A program made the translations under genes and the position numbers. This document shows, piece by piece, positions 8,927 to 18,790 of a stretch of 64,000 bases of DNA. The stretch comes from Pelecanus crispus. Lineage: Eukaryota > Chordata > Aves > Pelecaniformes > Pelecanidae. The notes under the pieces are model-generated. The model searched no databases and was not told the DNA's origin. It worked only from the letters and a program-made list of their open reading frames with translations. Numbering within the stretch: the first letter of the stretch is position 1; every line of letters starts with the position of its first letter. Location of the stretch: contig NC_134660.1 in NCBI RefSeq assembly GCF_030463565.1, positions 1,228,001 to 1,292,000 of the forward strand, read 5' to 3'.

Positions 8927-10604
8927 ATGGACAATACTAGGATGAACTCCTTCTTAGAGTATGCAATTTGTAACCGTGGGACGGGCGCCTACCACCATTT
9001 AGAGCAAAGCTCCCCTTCCTTCCCCTCCTGCTCAGGTAGCCCCGCCAGTGACACTTTGAACGGGGACGGGCGCTTTGGCGCGGGAGGGAGCGCGGCCGCG
9101 GCCGCCCACCTCCCCCCGCAGAGCCCCGGCTACCACCCTCCCTCCTCCGGGCGCCCCAGCCCCTTCGCGGGGGCTGCCCCCGCCGCCGGGTACCCAGCCC
9201 AAACCTGCAGCCCCGGCTACGGGCACCACCAGCTCTACCTCGGCCAGCAGGACGCGGACGGTGTGTACTTCCAGGCGGCCGGCTACCCGGCCAGCGCGGC
9301 TTCCAGCCTCGGCTCCTTAGCCGAGGGCTACTGCGGGGCGGGGGCGGCGGCGGGGCAGTACCAGCAGCAACACCTTTACGGGCAGGAGCAGCCCAGCTAC
9401 TTGCCCGGCGGTTACGGCAACCCCTCGCCTGCCTTAAACGAGGACAAAGACCCTGCGTGCCCCTCCGGGCCGTGCCCCAAGGCCGGCGCCACGCAGACCT
9501 TCGACTGGATGAAAGTGAAGAGGAACCCGCCCAAGACAGGTGAGTCGGGGGGCGCAGGGCCGGGCGAGGCTGCTCCCCGCCCGGGGAGGAGGGAGGCGGG
9601 GGGCAGCTGCCCACCCCGCAGGGGAAGGCTGCCTTCCCCGGGGCTGGTACCCGAGCTCACCGGGCTGGCCTTCCAGGGCAACGCGGGTTTGGTTTGCTCG
9701 GGGGCTTTGCTGGGTGTTTTTAACCACCAGCTCGGCGCTGAGGCAAAGCCAGCTAGAGGTTTTCCAGACGCATCTGACGGAGGGTCCCCGAGCTCCGTTT
9801 CCCGCAGGCCCGATGCGATCCGAGTCCAGCTCGGAATAGGAAACGCTGCGGGCTTCCTGCTTCTGCCACAGCCGTGGCTTCCATCTCCCCCATTGTTCAA
9901 CTTCCTTCTCCACAATCTTCCTTAAATCACGATCTTCCCTCCTCCCCCCATCATCACCCTCGCCCTCCCCTTCCTCGCCTTCCCACGCACGTTCACGTTT
10001 CACGGCAGTCTGCAGGGACCCGGGGGCGATGGTTGCAGGGGAGGGGGGGCAGCGCTGCAGGGGTGGCCTGGCCCCCCAGCTTGCACCCCGGGGCTGGGCA
10101 GCCGGGGGTCGCCGAGGGTCCGGGCGGGAGCAGGAAGCCCCGGGCGGTGGCGGGACCGCTCGCCCGGAGAGCGGGGGAGCGGAGCGGGGGAGAGCCCGCA
10201 CCCACAGCCCCCCCCCCACGCCCCAGCGAGGGGATTGCTCTGGCTGCTCCTGCCCTGTTGGTGTTTGCTCGTTAACAGCCAAAGTGTCGGAGTACGGGCT
10301 GCTGGGCCAGCCCAACGCCATCCGCACCAACTTCACCACCAAGCAGCTGACGGAGCTGGAGAAGGAGTTTCACTTTAACAAGTACCTCACCCGGGCCCGG
10401 AGGGTGGAGATCGCCGCTACCCTGGAGCTCAACGAAACCCAGGTCAAGATCTGGTTCCAGAACAGGCGGATGAAGCAGAAGAAGAGGGAAAAGGAAGGTC
10501 TCGCCCCGGCCGCTGCCTCCAGGTCTGCGAAGGAAGCGAGCGAAGCCTCGGACCAGTCCAACTGCACCTCACCTGAGGCCTCCCCCAGCTCCGTGTCTTC
10601 CTGA
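8927..10604 (+). CDS. HOXB1: HOXB1 homeobox transcription factor, two exons: 8927-9539 and 10279-10604
   Basis: This is a nuclear sequence-specific transcription factor that specifies rhombomere 4 and its facial motor neurons and acts as a heterodimer with PBX. The spliced frame is 939 nt, 312 residues plus a TGA stop. The start at 8927 gives [12 protein letters not shown], the conserved group-1 HOX N-terminus. A Ser/Gly/Pro/Ala/Tyr-rich region follows to about residue 185. The PBX-binding hexapeptide TFDWMK is at residues 191-196 (9497-9514). The homeodomain is residues 216-275 (10311-10490), with Arg5, Trp48, Asn51 and the WFQNRR helix 3 all present. The tail ending [18 protein letters not shown] fits HOXB1 and not HOXA1 or HOXD1. 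Exon 1 ends ...ACAG before GTGAGT and exon 2 opens after TTAACAG, a phase-1 junction that restores K-T-A-K-V. The orientation fits the last gene of a + strand HOXB cluster. I see no frameshift or missing key residue. Confidence 0.96.
9540..10278 (+). other. HOXB1: HOXB1 intron 1 (739 bp)
   Basis: The donor is GTGAGT at 9540 and the acceptor is TTAACAG ending at 10278. The intron separates the hexapeptide exon from the homeodomain exon, the usual arrangement in HOX genes. It is GC-rich in its outer parts, with a pyrimidine-rich stretch at about 9880-10000. The exon 1 frame reads on into the intron to 9925 without a stop, but this is unspliced read-through and not protein. Confidence 0.93.
10311..10490 (+). 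other. HOXB1: Homeobox of HOXB1 (60-codon homeodomain)
   Basis: The 60 codons cover homeodomain positions 1-60. The first helix contains [15 protein letters not shown], helix 2 contains [13 protein letters not shown], and the recognition helix contains [16 protein letters not shown]. Asn51 of the homeodomain (residue 266) and Arg5 (residue 220), the main base-contacting residues, are intact. The domain lies entirely within exon 2. Confidence 0.96.
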
Positions 10605-11768
10605 AACGCGTCCCCGCAGGGGCACAGGGACCAGCCCGGGGCTGCCCTCGGCGGGCAGCTGCTCCCTGCAGACCCCGACAGACACACAGGCACGAACACG
10701 CACCCCACGCACAGCCCCGTCCGCACACAGGCGCGGGAGCACAAGGCCACGCTTCCCTCCGAGCAGCCCCGCCGGCTCCGGCCGCCTCCACGCCTGTGGT
10801 ACCGATCCTCCCGCTCGCGTTTCTCTCTCTTAATTTATAGACCCTCTGTAAAACACGGGACTGCAAAGGAGCGGCCGTGGCCTCGTACACCCCTCGCGAT
10901 AGGCGTTTGTCTCAGGGACGTTTCTCCCTCTCCCGTCTCCCTCCCCTATAGGAACTGCACTTTCACCCACAGAAACTGTAAAACGAATTTAGTTCTCCCC
11001 CGCTTTAAAAATGTGCACAACGACTTTTGCCTGCAAGAATCCTACGTTTGATGTATTATTCCTCCCCGCGATATTGTAAAAAAAAAAGTTTGGGGTATTT
11101 TTTTTTTCTTTCCCTTTGATTTCCTGCGTGTATATCTCGGGCCGAGACCTGAGGTGCCCAGGATGCTGGAGGCCTCTGCAAAGACCCGAACTAACACCGA
11201 GCGAAACCGCAGCTCCTCCGCCACCATTTTGCACTATGAGCTCTTTACAGGGTTTTTTCTACACGCTCCGCGACTACGACCGCTGCTGGTCCTGGGGGAG
11301 GGCGGGTTGTGCTGTCGGGGACAAGGGGACGAGGCGAAGGCTGACCTCGGGGGACTTCGGGCAACGGTCAGTGTCGTAGGAGGTGTGAAGGTGGAGGGGA
11401 ACAAGGCTGCGGGGGGGCCGCGGGGCTTGGCTCCCCCGGCGCTGCTGCACTGGCTGCTATTTATTGTACGGCTCCGTAGCCTGAAGTCTTGGAGCCACTG
11501 CACGGTTCCTTGTGCCCCCGCCCTCTTAGGCTTATCGGAGTCCGAGAAAAACACGATTTAACCATGGCTAAATTGTTTCCCTTCCCCACGAGAAACTTTA
11601 GGGTAGGCCGAACTGGAAACCACGGCAACTTTTGTTAAAAGATTGTTTTAAAGAGAAAAAAAAACGTTATCGAGAAAAAAACCTAGCGGTTTCTTAAATC
11701 GGAGTCTCCCATTTCCCCTCCACCCCCTTCCCCGTACTCTGTATGTCGAAATGAAACTACCTCAGCCT
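10605..11768 (+). other. HOXB1: Probable HOXB1 3' UTR
   Basis: The sequence is GC-rich near the stop codon and more mixed, with A- and T-runs, at 11060-11110. It carries no supported coding sequence; short open frames here have no recognisable protein features. Its extent depends on the polyadenylation site at about 11.77 kb. Confidence 0.45.
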
Positions 11769-11774
11769 AATAAA
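11769..11774 (+). terminator. HOXB1: Candidate HOXB1 polyadenylation signal AATAAA
   Basis: This is the first AATAAA after the HOXB1 stop codon and would give a 3' UTR of about 1.2 kb. I saw no AATAAA or ATTAAA between 10605 and here. Whether it is the site actually used is not known from sequence. Confidence 0.45.
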
Positions 11775-12429
11775 GTTTACTTTTTTCCACACGCAAGTCC
11801 TCTCCACTCTAGGCGAAATGGAAATCTCTCCCGTCCAGGGAAAGGCGCGACACGGGGCGGCGGAGGGAGGAGGAGGAAGGAAAAGGTCTGCGGCTGCTGC
11901 CCAGGCTCCCGAACAGCCCGCCCGCCCCCGCCTCCTGCGGGTACCCTGCGCCCCCCCTCTGGGCACCGGCAGCGGCAGGAGCGGGCCCGGCGCTCGCCGC
12001 CGCCCCGGGGCCGTTCCAAGCAAATCTCCCGGACGGGAGCGGAGCTCCCCACGCGGGGGTATTTTACAGCTCAACGAGGCCTGATGAGAGCAGAAAATCA
12101 TCCTCATCCTCCTCCCCCTCCGTGCGAGCGTCCCGGCACGGCAGCAGACCCGCGTTACCGAGGCAGAGACGTGGACTGGAACGGACCCGGGGTCCGGGCG
12201 GGGGGCAAAGCGAGTTTCTCGTTTATACGGAACATTCCGTGAGGCCGATCCACCTCAAAACCAATACGAAGCGTCGCTTTAGTTTCCTCCCTTCAGCTTC
12301 CCGAGGCGGCACCTGGAAGTGTCTTTTCCACAGTATAAGTGACACAGAGACCCGTTCGCAGGGGGATGGAGCCCGCGGCCCGGGGGGGCCGGGCGGGGAG
12401 GGGGGAGGCGGCGAGCCCGGGGATAGCTC

Positions 12430-12443
12430 TGACCTTTTTACCT
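12430..12443 (-). promoter_or_regulatory. DR2 retinoic acid response element 3' of HOXB1
   Basis: The minus strand reads AGGTAA-AA-AGGTCA, two half-sites in direct repeat with a 2-bp spacer; the second is perfect and the first has one mismatch. It lies 1.8 kb 3' of the HOXB1 stop codon. A 3' DR2 RARE that drives the early neural, retinoid-responsive domain of Hoxb1 is known from mouse and chick, and this fits in spacing, sequence type and position. Tandem FOX motifs (TAAACAA/GTAAACA, 12464-12477) follow 20 bp away. Confidence 0.7.
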
Positions 12444-12463
12444 CGAAACGCCTCTGGGATTTC

Positions 12464-12477
12464 TAAACAAGTAAACA
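12464..12477 (+). promoter_or_regulatory. Tandem forkhead (FOX) motifs beside the 3' RARE
   Basis: TAAACAA runs directly into GTAAACA, giving two overlapping-style forkhead core sites in the same orientation. FOX factors often act with retinoid receptors in axial and endodermal enhancers. The motifs are seen; occupancy is inference. Confidence 0.4.
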
Positions 12478-14214
12478 GAGGGGCTGCCAGGAGAAACTAT
12501 TGTTCTGGCTTCGGCAAATTTGCAAACCTTTTCGGTGGGGGCGTGAGCGGGGCGAGGAACGAGCGAAGTACCTGCTGCGGCGGCAGCCGGGCCCCGCACC
12601 CTGCCCGCAGCCCGGCTCCTCCGGGGTCCCCGGGCGGCAGAGCATCGCTCTTCCCCGGCGGTACAATCTTCCCCCCTCTCATACACCTCTCTGGCTCGAA
12701 AGAAAAGATTTCTGAGTGTCCAATTAGCTCAGAGATAAGGAAAAAAAAAAAAAAGAGGGGGAAAAGGTGAAAAGAGGCTTTTGTTACACTAGCAGTTTGC
12801 AAAACATGAGGAGGGGGCGGGGGGAAAGAAGCGCAGGCGGCCAGAGTGACTTTATAACCTGTTGGGTGTGAGCCAGCCTGGCCGGGCCTGGCGCTGGAGC
12901 GGCGCGACCGAAGGCTTGCTGGGAGCGGGCCGGGTCGCGCCGTCCCGACGGAGCAGGGCGTTGTGGGGTCCCGCCGAGCCCATTTTCGCCCCCGCTGTTG
13001 TCCCCGGGCCCCGCTCCGGCCCTGCTCAGCCCCTCGCTGCCAGGTGAGGCGGGCAGCGCCCGGCCGGCGGCCCCGTAGGAGCGGAAAGGCCGGCACAAAA
13101 AGGAGGGCACGGCCGTGTCAGGGTGTCGGGCACAACAAAGGCTCCCGGCTCCCATTTGAAACTCAAAGGCAGGCTCCGGAAGAGTCCGCAGGGCCGGTGC
13201 CGATGCGCCCTTACATATGGGACCCCCTCCGGGCTCCCCCGCAGCCCATTCCCTCTGCCCCCTCGCTGCCCAGCCGTGTTTCTCTAACAACGATCGCCGC
13301 AAGCAGCTAATCTCTTCCCCCCCCGGCTCTCCCTCCAAGTTTCTCACGCTCCCTTTTGTCTCAAGAGCCCGAAACCCACTGCTGTGAAGCAGGAGCCCGC
13401 TGGAAAGGCCACGCCAGGACACCGCGGCTGGGGGTCCCTCGGCCGGTGACAGATGCTCCTGCGAAGCGGTGAGGGACACCCGTGTCCGCCCCACACCCCG
13501 AGCAGCAGATAAAGAGCGGGCACCGGTACTTCAGTACCCACGCAGGTACCTACGTATCCATACGGGACACGAGCGCGTGCTCCTCGCCACAGTCTGTCGG
13601 CGCAGACTACGCGGGGAGAGGCACATGCGAGTCCCCGCAGGCCCGCGTGCAGAAGTCCCTATCGACACCTGGCCCTGGCGCCATAGTCGGACCTCGTCAC
13701 AAATATGAGGTCTACACACGCTCCTTTGTTTTATATAAATGATACAGGACGATGTGGCTATTTCTAATCCGATACATTCCCATATCTCCGTGTGTGTCTC
13801 TCTGTGCGTCCCTGGTACTGCATTTTTCATGAGGAAGAAAATTAGCCAAGTCCCCCTGTACACTCACACACAAAGCCACGTCTTAATGGAGATTTATTCT
13901 TTTAATATCCCAAAGGAAGGGGAAATTCCCAGTTAAAGACACATAACCGTGTAAATTATTAATGGCAGTCGCCGTGTTGGAGCTGTTGTCCCCCTGTGGG
14001 AGGAGGGGACGGGGCAGGGACACCCGGAGCCCCTCTCCTCTGGCTCTGCTCCCAGCGCAGAGCCCCGAGGAGCGCGCCGGCGCTCTGGCCTGGCGTGGCG
14101 GCTACTCCAGGGCCATCTGTTCCTTACCCCTTGGTGTGAAATGTTTCTCCTCTCCCTAAAGCATTTGTTCGCACAATGTGAGGCCCTTTTGATCTCAGAA
14201 GAGGACATTCTATC

Positions 14215-14237
14215 AAAAAATAATAATAATAATAATA
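14215..14237 (+). repeat. (AAT)n microsatellite
   Basis: An A-run is followed by about five TAA/AAT units. Confidence 0.85.
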
Positions 14238-15857
14238 CCCTGAAGACTTCCTTACTTTCAACTCCACTTTGCTGGCTGCTATTAACTCTGCTCCCGGAGC
14301 CTCTTTGCACTGAAGGTGTGAAGCCTTCCCGGGGGTCTCTGTCTGGGGACAAAACCTCCTCTCAGTGACTCTGCTGTGGCGGGGTTGGGCCATTGCCGGC
14401 CCCTAAAAGCCTTTGATGCCTTGAAGTGGAGGAGAAGAGGGGAGGAAGCCTTCTGGGTTTCTCCAAACTCATTTCACACAAAGAAATTAGTCGGGGCCAC
14501 CTCTTGCCCAGCTCTCAGCAAAACCAGAGCAGGACAAGGGTGAGATATTTTCATCACCCAGCGAGCGAGTCAGAACTGAAACAGAGTTTGATCTGTCTTC
14601 CACGAGTGCCCCCAAGGCAGCAAGGTGCCCGTGCACCTGCTTACGCACTAATGCTGCCGAGGGAGTTGATACACCCTAAGTCGGGTAAACCAGGAGGGAT
14701 TTTCATGCCTGCTAAGTTTTCTCAACGTTTTGACATGAATGCATTTTTAGGTGTCACTAAAATCCCTGGAGAACCAGGCAAAAGCCCTGCAGCCGTGGGA
14801 AGCGCTGGGTGAGTGCAGCGGCCCCCAGATCCCCACGGGGCAGGAGAGCTCGCACACCCGACGGCCCTTCCCCGGCTCCGGGGACTTCCCCGGCCCCACA
14901 GCCCCGGCAGCACGGTCGGGCTAGGTTCTGGGAGCCAGGCGTATGTGTGTTTATTTGGATTATATATATTTACAGACAATGTATTGCACTTGTATTTGTA
15001 TCAAATATAGAGTATATTTATTTTTCAGGATTGATGCTGCATAGGCCACCTGGATTTAAGGTGGGGGACCTCCGATCTGCTGTCCCATGTGCGACCCCAG
15101 CTGTAAAATGCTCCCGGCTCGTTACGCTGAAAGGGCCACCCCACGGTGCTGTCCCCTTGCTCGCCCCTCTGCCCCCCAGCCATTCGCTTCCACCAACACA
15201 GATATTTCAGTGCCAGTCAGCTTCAGGGTTGCTTCAGCCTCTTAGGCAGGTGAAATGAGGTCTGGGGCAAAGGGCTTGGGTGGAAGGAACAATTGCAGAA
15301 GTGAGTGTACAAAATGTTTCCTTGCTCTTCAGAGGCCTCACCTATCCTTTCAGTTTACACTGGTCTGACAGCTCCATTTCAACCCCAGCCTTCACATGGA
15401 CTTGTTCAATATTTACTCAGGCTGATGGGTTTGCTCAGAACTTGCCTCCGTCAGCCTTGCTCTGCCGGGTTCCCTTCCCCTCGGGCCCAGGTTCACACAA
15501 AGTTCAGCCTGAAATGAATTCACCCAAAGATGGGCCCAGCTTGGCCTGAGGACCAGAGATGGGGTCAAGCCTGGGTCTCTGCATCCCAGCCAGCCCTCAC
15601 GAAGGCCAGCACTCAGCACTCCCGGCCAGGAGGCTGCTTTGAAAAATTATTTGGGGTTAAAAAAGAAAAAGCACTGGGCCAGGGAGGACACAGCAAGAAA
15701 GGCAGGAGCTGCTTTTCAGTGCAGAGAGCACAGGTCAGCCCTTCCGGGAGGGTGGATAGTTCATGGACGTTTACTCTGCCCGGGGGGCCGGTGTGACAAG
15801 GTACAATCCTGCAAACGCAGTACAACCATAACAACTGCAGCAGGGGGGAAAAAGGGA
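14238..15857. other. Noncoding 3' flank of HOXB1
   Basis: Mixed unique DNA. A TCF/LEF-like CCTTTGATG occurs near 14410 and a HOX/PBX-like GATTGATG near 15030; both are single motifs that could be chance. No gene or repeat is recognised. Confidence 0.25.
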
Positions 15858-15935
15858 GATATATATATGTATATGTGTGTATATATATATAAAACCCCAT
15901 GTATTTATATAAAGTATAAAACGCACACATATATA
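15858..15935. repeat. AT/GT dinucleotide-rich low-complexity tract
   Basis: Alternating purine-pyrimidine sequence of TA and TG steps, with short interruptions, over about 78 bp. Confidence 0.8.
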
Positions 15936-17869
15936 TTGCATGTGATATACTTCAGGAATCAATATTTTTATACGTAAAAGTATATTCGACGGCAAGGGAC
16001 TGAAACCTAAAATGAGTGAAATTAAGGCTGATTTGTTTCTGCCTGATGCCATGACAGGGTAGATGGCTTTAGGTAACAGCAAGCTGAAATCTGCCTCAGC
16101 AAGAATAACAAAACACTTTCCTGAAAGCCTCTCATCAGGAGAGCAAATCAAAATTTGATGCAAACCAGAAATATTGCACAGGGGCTTATTGCAAAACCCA
16201 TACGTGTTCCCATTAAAAAGAAGAAAGACAGAACCACAAGGCAAATCTGAAGCGGCTCCAAAGGACGTAACAACTGGGTCGATAGCCAGGGCAGCTCCGT
16301 GGCCGACCCTGTGGGGTGACTGAGGGAACAGGGGTCAGCTGGGGATGCTCCCAGAGACCTGAGATGTCTCAGGGACACGGTGGGAGCCGAACCTGCCCCT
16401 GTCCGGGGCGCTGGGTCTCTGGTAGAGCCGGGGAGACTTTTGTCTTGGGCACCTGCTGCCTGTCTGGGGGCTTGGCAAAGAGCTTGTGCGAGTTTCCAGA
16501 GCGTTTGGGCTCAGACCCTGGGGCAGGAGCTCCCACCTGAGAGCTGAAGGGTCTCAGGGAGGGCAGGGTTTGTCCCCAGAGCCTGCGGCAAGAACTTCTG
16601 TTTGAGGACCTACAGCCTTGCAGGGTATTTGCACCCTTGTAATACGTTGGCAGAGCATCTGAGAACAAGGGGAATTTGAGGTCTATATTGCGAGTCCGCA
16701 CCCCTTTCACACAGGACTGCCAAACAACCGTGTGTGAGGTACCTCTTAAACTCAGACATGAGGAAGGTGAGCTACCTTTTAGTGGCCATAAAGCTAATCC
16801 GATGAGATTTAATGGATTTGTTAATGGCTATAAAATTCTGGAGGTTATCACAGTCCCTGTTGATTAAACAACCTGGTGAGGTGGCAAAACACAAGCGCTT
16901 TGGTCGCAGGAAAAAAAAAAAACCAAAACCCAAATGGGGACGGTGGGGAATCTCACACGATGCTCCTGCTCCTCCCTCCGAGAGTTAGTTCAGTGGAAAT
17001 ATTACCTTGTGGAAATCTTACCTCGGTCTGCCTTTATTTAATTTCTGCCTTCATTCATAAACTCCGCCCGAATTACTTTCTTCGTATTTCCCTCTCCCAG
17101 CTCAGCAGCGGGTGCTTGGAGTCCCCAGCGGGTTTTTGTCCTCGTCTTCACAATCTTTTTGCTTGAGACAGCAAGGCACGGAGCTGCATGTGGGAAGACA
17201 GCAAGAAGACAGCGTTACCAGAAAGAAAACAACATGCCGCTTATTTCAAATAGGGAAGCTGGCACTGCAAAAAAGACGGTAAAACAACCTGTTTCTCGTC
17301 CAAAAACAGTGTCTCTCTAACTTTTGCTAAGAGTTCAGAGAGTCCCTTGTTTTTGCCAAGCTAAAAGATCAAAACCACCAGAAAAAAGCCTTTTCCAAAG
17401 AATTTCCATAATTTAGGTGAGAACATTTTCCCTCAAACAAAAAAGTGGCTCTTAAACTCGGTTATATCATTAATATGTCTCGGGGAAAGGAAGGAATTTT
17501 TAAATTGTTTTAGTTACTATACAGAACGTTTCTCTGTGTGAGTTACTCTGAACGTGACACACCTGAAGATATTGGCATTGCTGGCATGAAAAGGAGCTTG
17601 AAATCCAGTTCCCGATTTGAACCCCTTTTGCCCCAACGCGTGCGTCAAACGCCCGCGGGTTTACCGTGTGTCGGCACACCGCGCAGCCCGGAGACACCGA
17701 GCCTAGCGGGGTTACTATAGAAAATGATACGAGAAAAATGCTTCCTTAATGACACTTTAATTGTGTTTCCTACGGAAGGATTCGAGGTAGTTCACATTTA
17801 AATGCCGACTGACAGAGTGAGGAAAATACAGCTCCTTCTAGCAGCCGGGGATTTTTTCAGGCTCTCGCA
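15936..17869. other. Noncoding 3' flank of HOXB1
   Basis: Unique, moderately AT-rich DNA with no recognised gene or interspersed repeat. A MEIS/PREP core TGACAG is at 17810-17815, just before the next CpG-rich block. Confidence 0.25.
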
Positions 17870-18320
17870 TTTCAAAGGCGACGCCGAAGCCTTCCTGATA
17901 AAGCACTCCGGCGCGGGCAAACAAAATCTTTTTTGGAGCAATGCTGCTAAACGCCGCGCTGCTCGGAAGGACGGCTTGGAGCTGCCGGCAGCTGGGCTGC
18001 AGTTGGCAGGAAACCGGGCAGCGGAGCCCGCCGGAGCCGGGCTTCCCCCGGCGCCGGGACACGGCCCCGCTCCGCCGGCCCCGCTCCGCCGCCCCCGCTG
18101 TCCCCGCCCCCGCCGGCCCCGCTGTCCCTGCTGTCCCCGCCGCCCCCGCTGCCCCCGCTGTCCCCGCCGTCCCCGCCGCCCGGTGCGGGGCACCTCTCCG
18201 GTGAGCCGCAACCGCCTACCGCGGCCCAGCCGAAGGGGTGAGGAACGGGGGGGGCGGGGGGAGCGGAAGCCCTTCCCGTTGCCTGGCCCGAACCCGTTTC
18301 TTCAGCAGTTTCCGAAGGAT
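17870..18320. promoter_or_regulatory. CpG-rich block about 7.3-7.7 kb 3' of HOXB1
   Basis: CpG density is high across about 450 bp, with a C/G-rich simple repeat at 18063-18185. The long frames here (17802-18407 plus, 17798-18211 minus) are composition-driven and have no recognisable domain. It may be an orphan CpG island or the promoter of a noncoding transcript. It lies 350 bp from the ARE-like module. Confidence 0.45.
18063..18185 (+). repeat. GC-rich simple repeat (CCCCGCCG / CCCCGCTGTC type)
   Basis: Degenerate tandem units of CCCCGC followed by CGG, TGTC or CGC variants. It encodes Pro/Arg/Ala repeats in every frame and is not a gene. Confidence 0.75.
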
Positions 18321-18440
18321 AAATCTTCTCCTCGCCAGACTTCCCCCAGCGAAGCGGGCGGGTTTGCTGCCTTCCAAAATGTTTTTCCCAGCCACCCTCC
18401 CCTTTAATGTATTACCCTCTCTGAGCTGAATGGCAAAAAA

Positions 18441-18790
18441 ATTGTTATTTTCGTGCGTTAAAACTTGTCCTAAACTATTCTTCAATAAAAGATCAAAAGT
18501 CGTGGCAGCGCTTGTCTCCCATAATTATTTTTGGAGCGGATCTTGTAAAGAAAAATAAGTTTATGAGAATTATTCTCCGTTTTCTCTTTGTCCGTTTGCT
18601 CTGTGAAGGCTCTCTTCTCTTTATTATTAATGGATTTGGCGAAGCTTTTCCCGCAGTTTGGAGGAATATGCTAGCAAATGAAAGCATCTCGTTGATGGAT
18701 GAGGAGCTGCGCTTTAAATCAGTCCCTACTGATACAAATTATTTTAATATGCCCCTTTTATGATTTATTTCAAATTTATGAAGTAGCGAG
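18441..18790. other. AT-rich, homeobox-motif-rich noncoding block
   Basis: After the CpG-rich region at 17.88-18.30 kb the base composition switches to AT-rich unique sequence with many TAAT/ATTA cores (for example around 18521, 18625 and 18740) and the ARE-like module at 18670-18706. It lacks recognisable repeats. The look is that of a conserved noncoding element at the edge of the HOX domain, but conservation cannot be measured here. Confidence 0.35.
18670..18706 (+). promoter_or_regulatory. ARE-like HOX/PBX module 8 kb 3' of HOXB1
   Basis: GCAAATG at 18674-18680, inside an octamer-like context, is followed by TGATGGATGAG at 18693-18703 and then GAGCT. The 11-mer TGATGGATGAG is identical to repeat 3 of the HOXB1 autoregulatory element at 8696-8706. 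There too GCAAATG precedes it, 16 bp start to start against 19 bp here, and GAGCT follows. The module sits in an AT- and homeobox-motif-rich block next to a CpG-rich island. A second HOX/PBX-responsive element is inferred; no PREP/MEIS site is obvious inside it. Confidence 0.4.

Larger units (their letters stand above)
11775..14214. other. HOXB1 3' regulatory flank with CpG-rich patches
   Basis: CpG-rich patches lie at about 11.82-12.20, 12.35-12.70 and 12.88-13.12 kb, with AT-rich unique DNA between and after them. The 3' DR2 RARE and FOX sites are at 12430-12477. Open frames such as 12784-13494 (minus) have no recognisable domains. I see no gene. Confidence 0.4.

Noticed and set aside
8927..9925. 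332-codon frame reading from HOXB1 exon 1 into the intron
   Set aside because: A clear GTGAGT donor at 9540 and matching acceptor at 10278 give the standard HOXB1 protein; the extension is intronic.
8927..10604. Identity as HOXA1 or HOXD1
   Set aside because: The N-terminal and homeodomain parts are shared by the group, but the tail ending [18 protein letters not shown] and the ARE upstream fit HOXB1; the HOXA1 His-rich run is absent.
17802..18407. 201-codon forward frame in the CpG-rich block
   Set aside because: The second half is a CCCCGC-type simple repeat translated as Pro/Arg/Ala; no domain and an equally long minus-strand frame exists.
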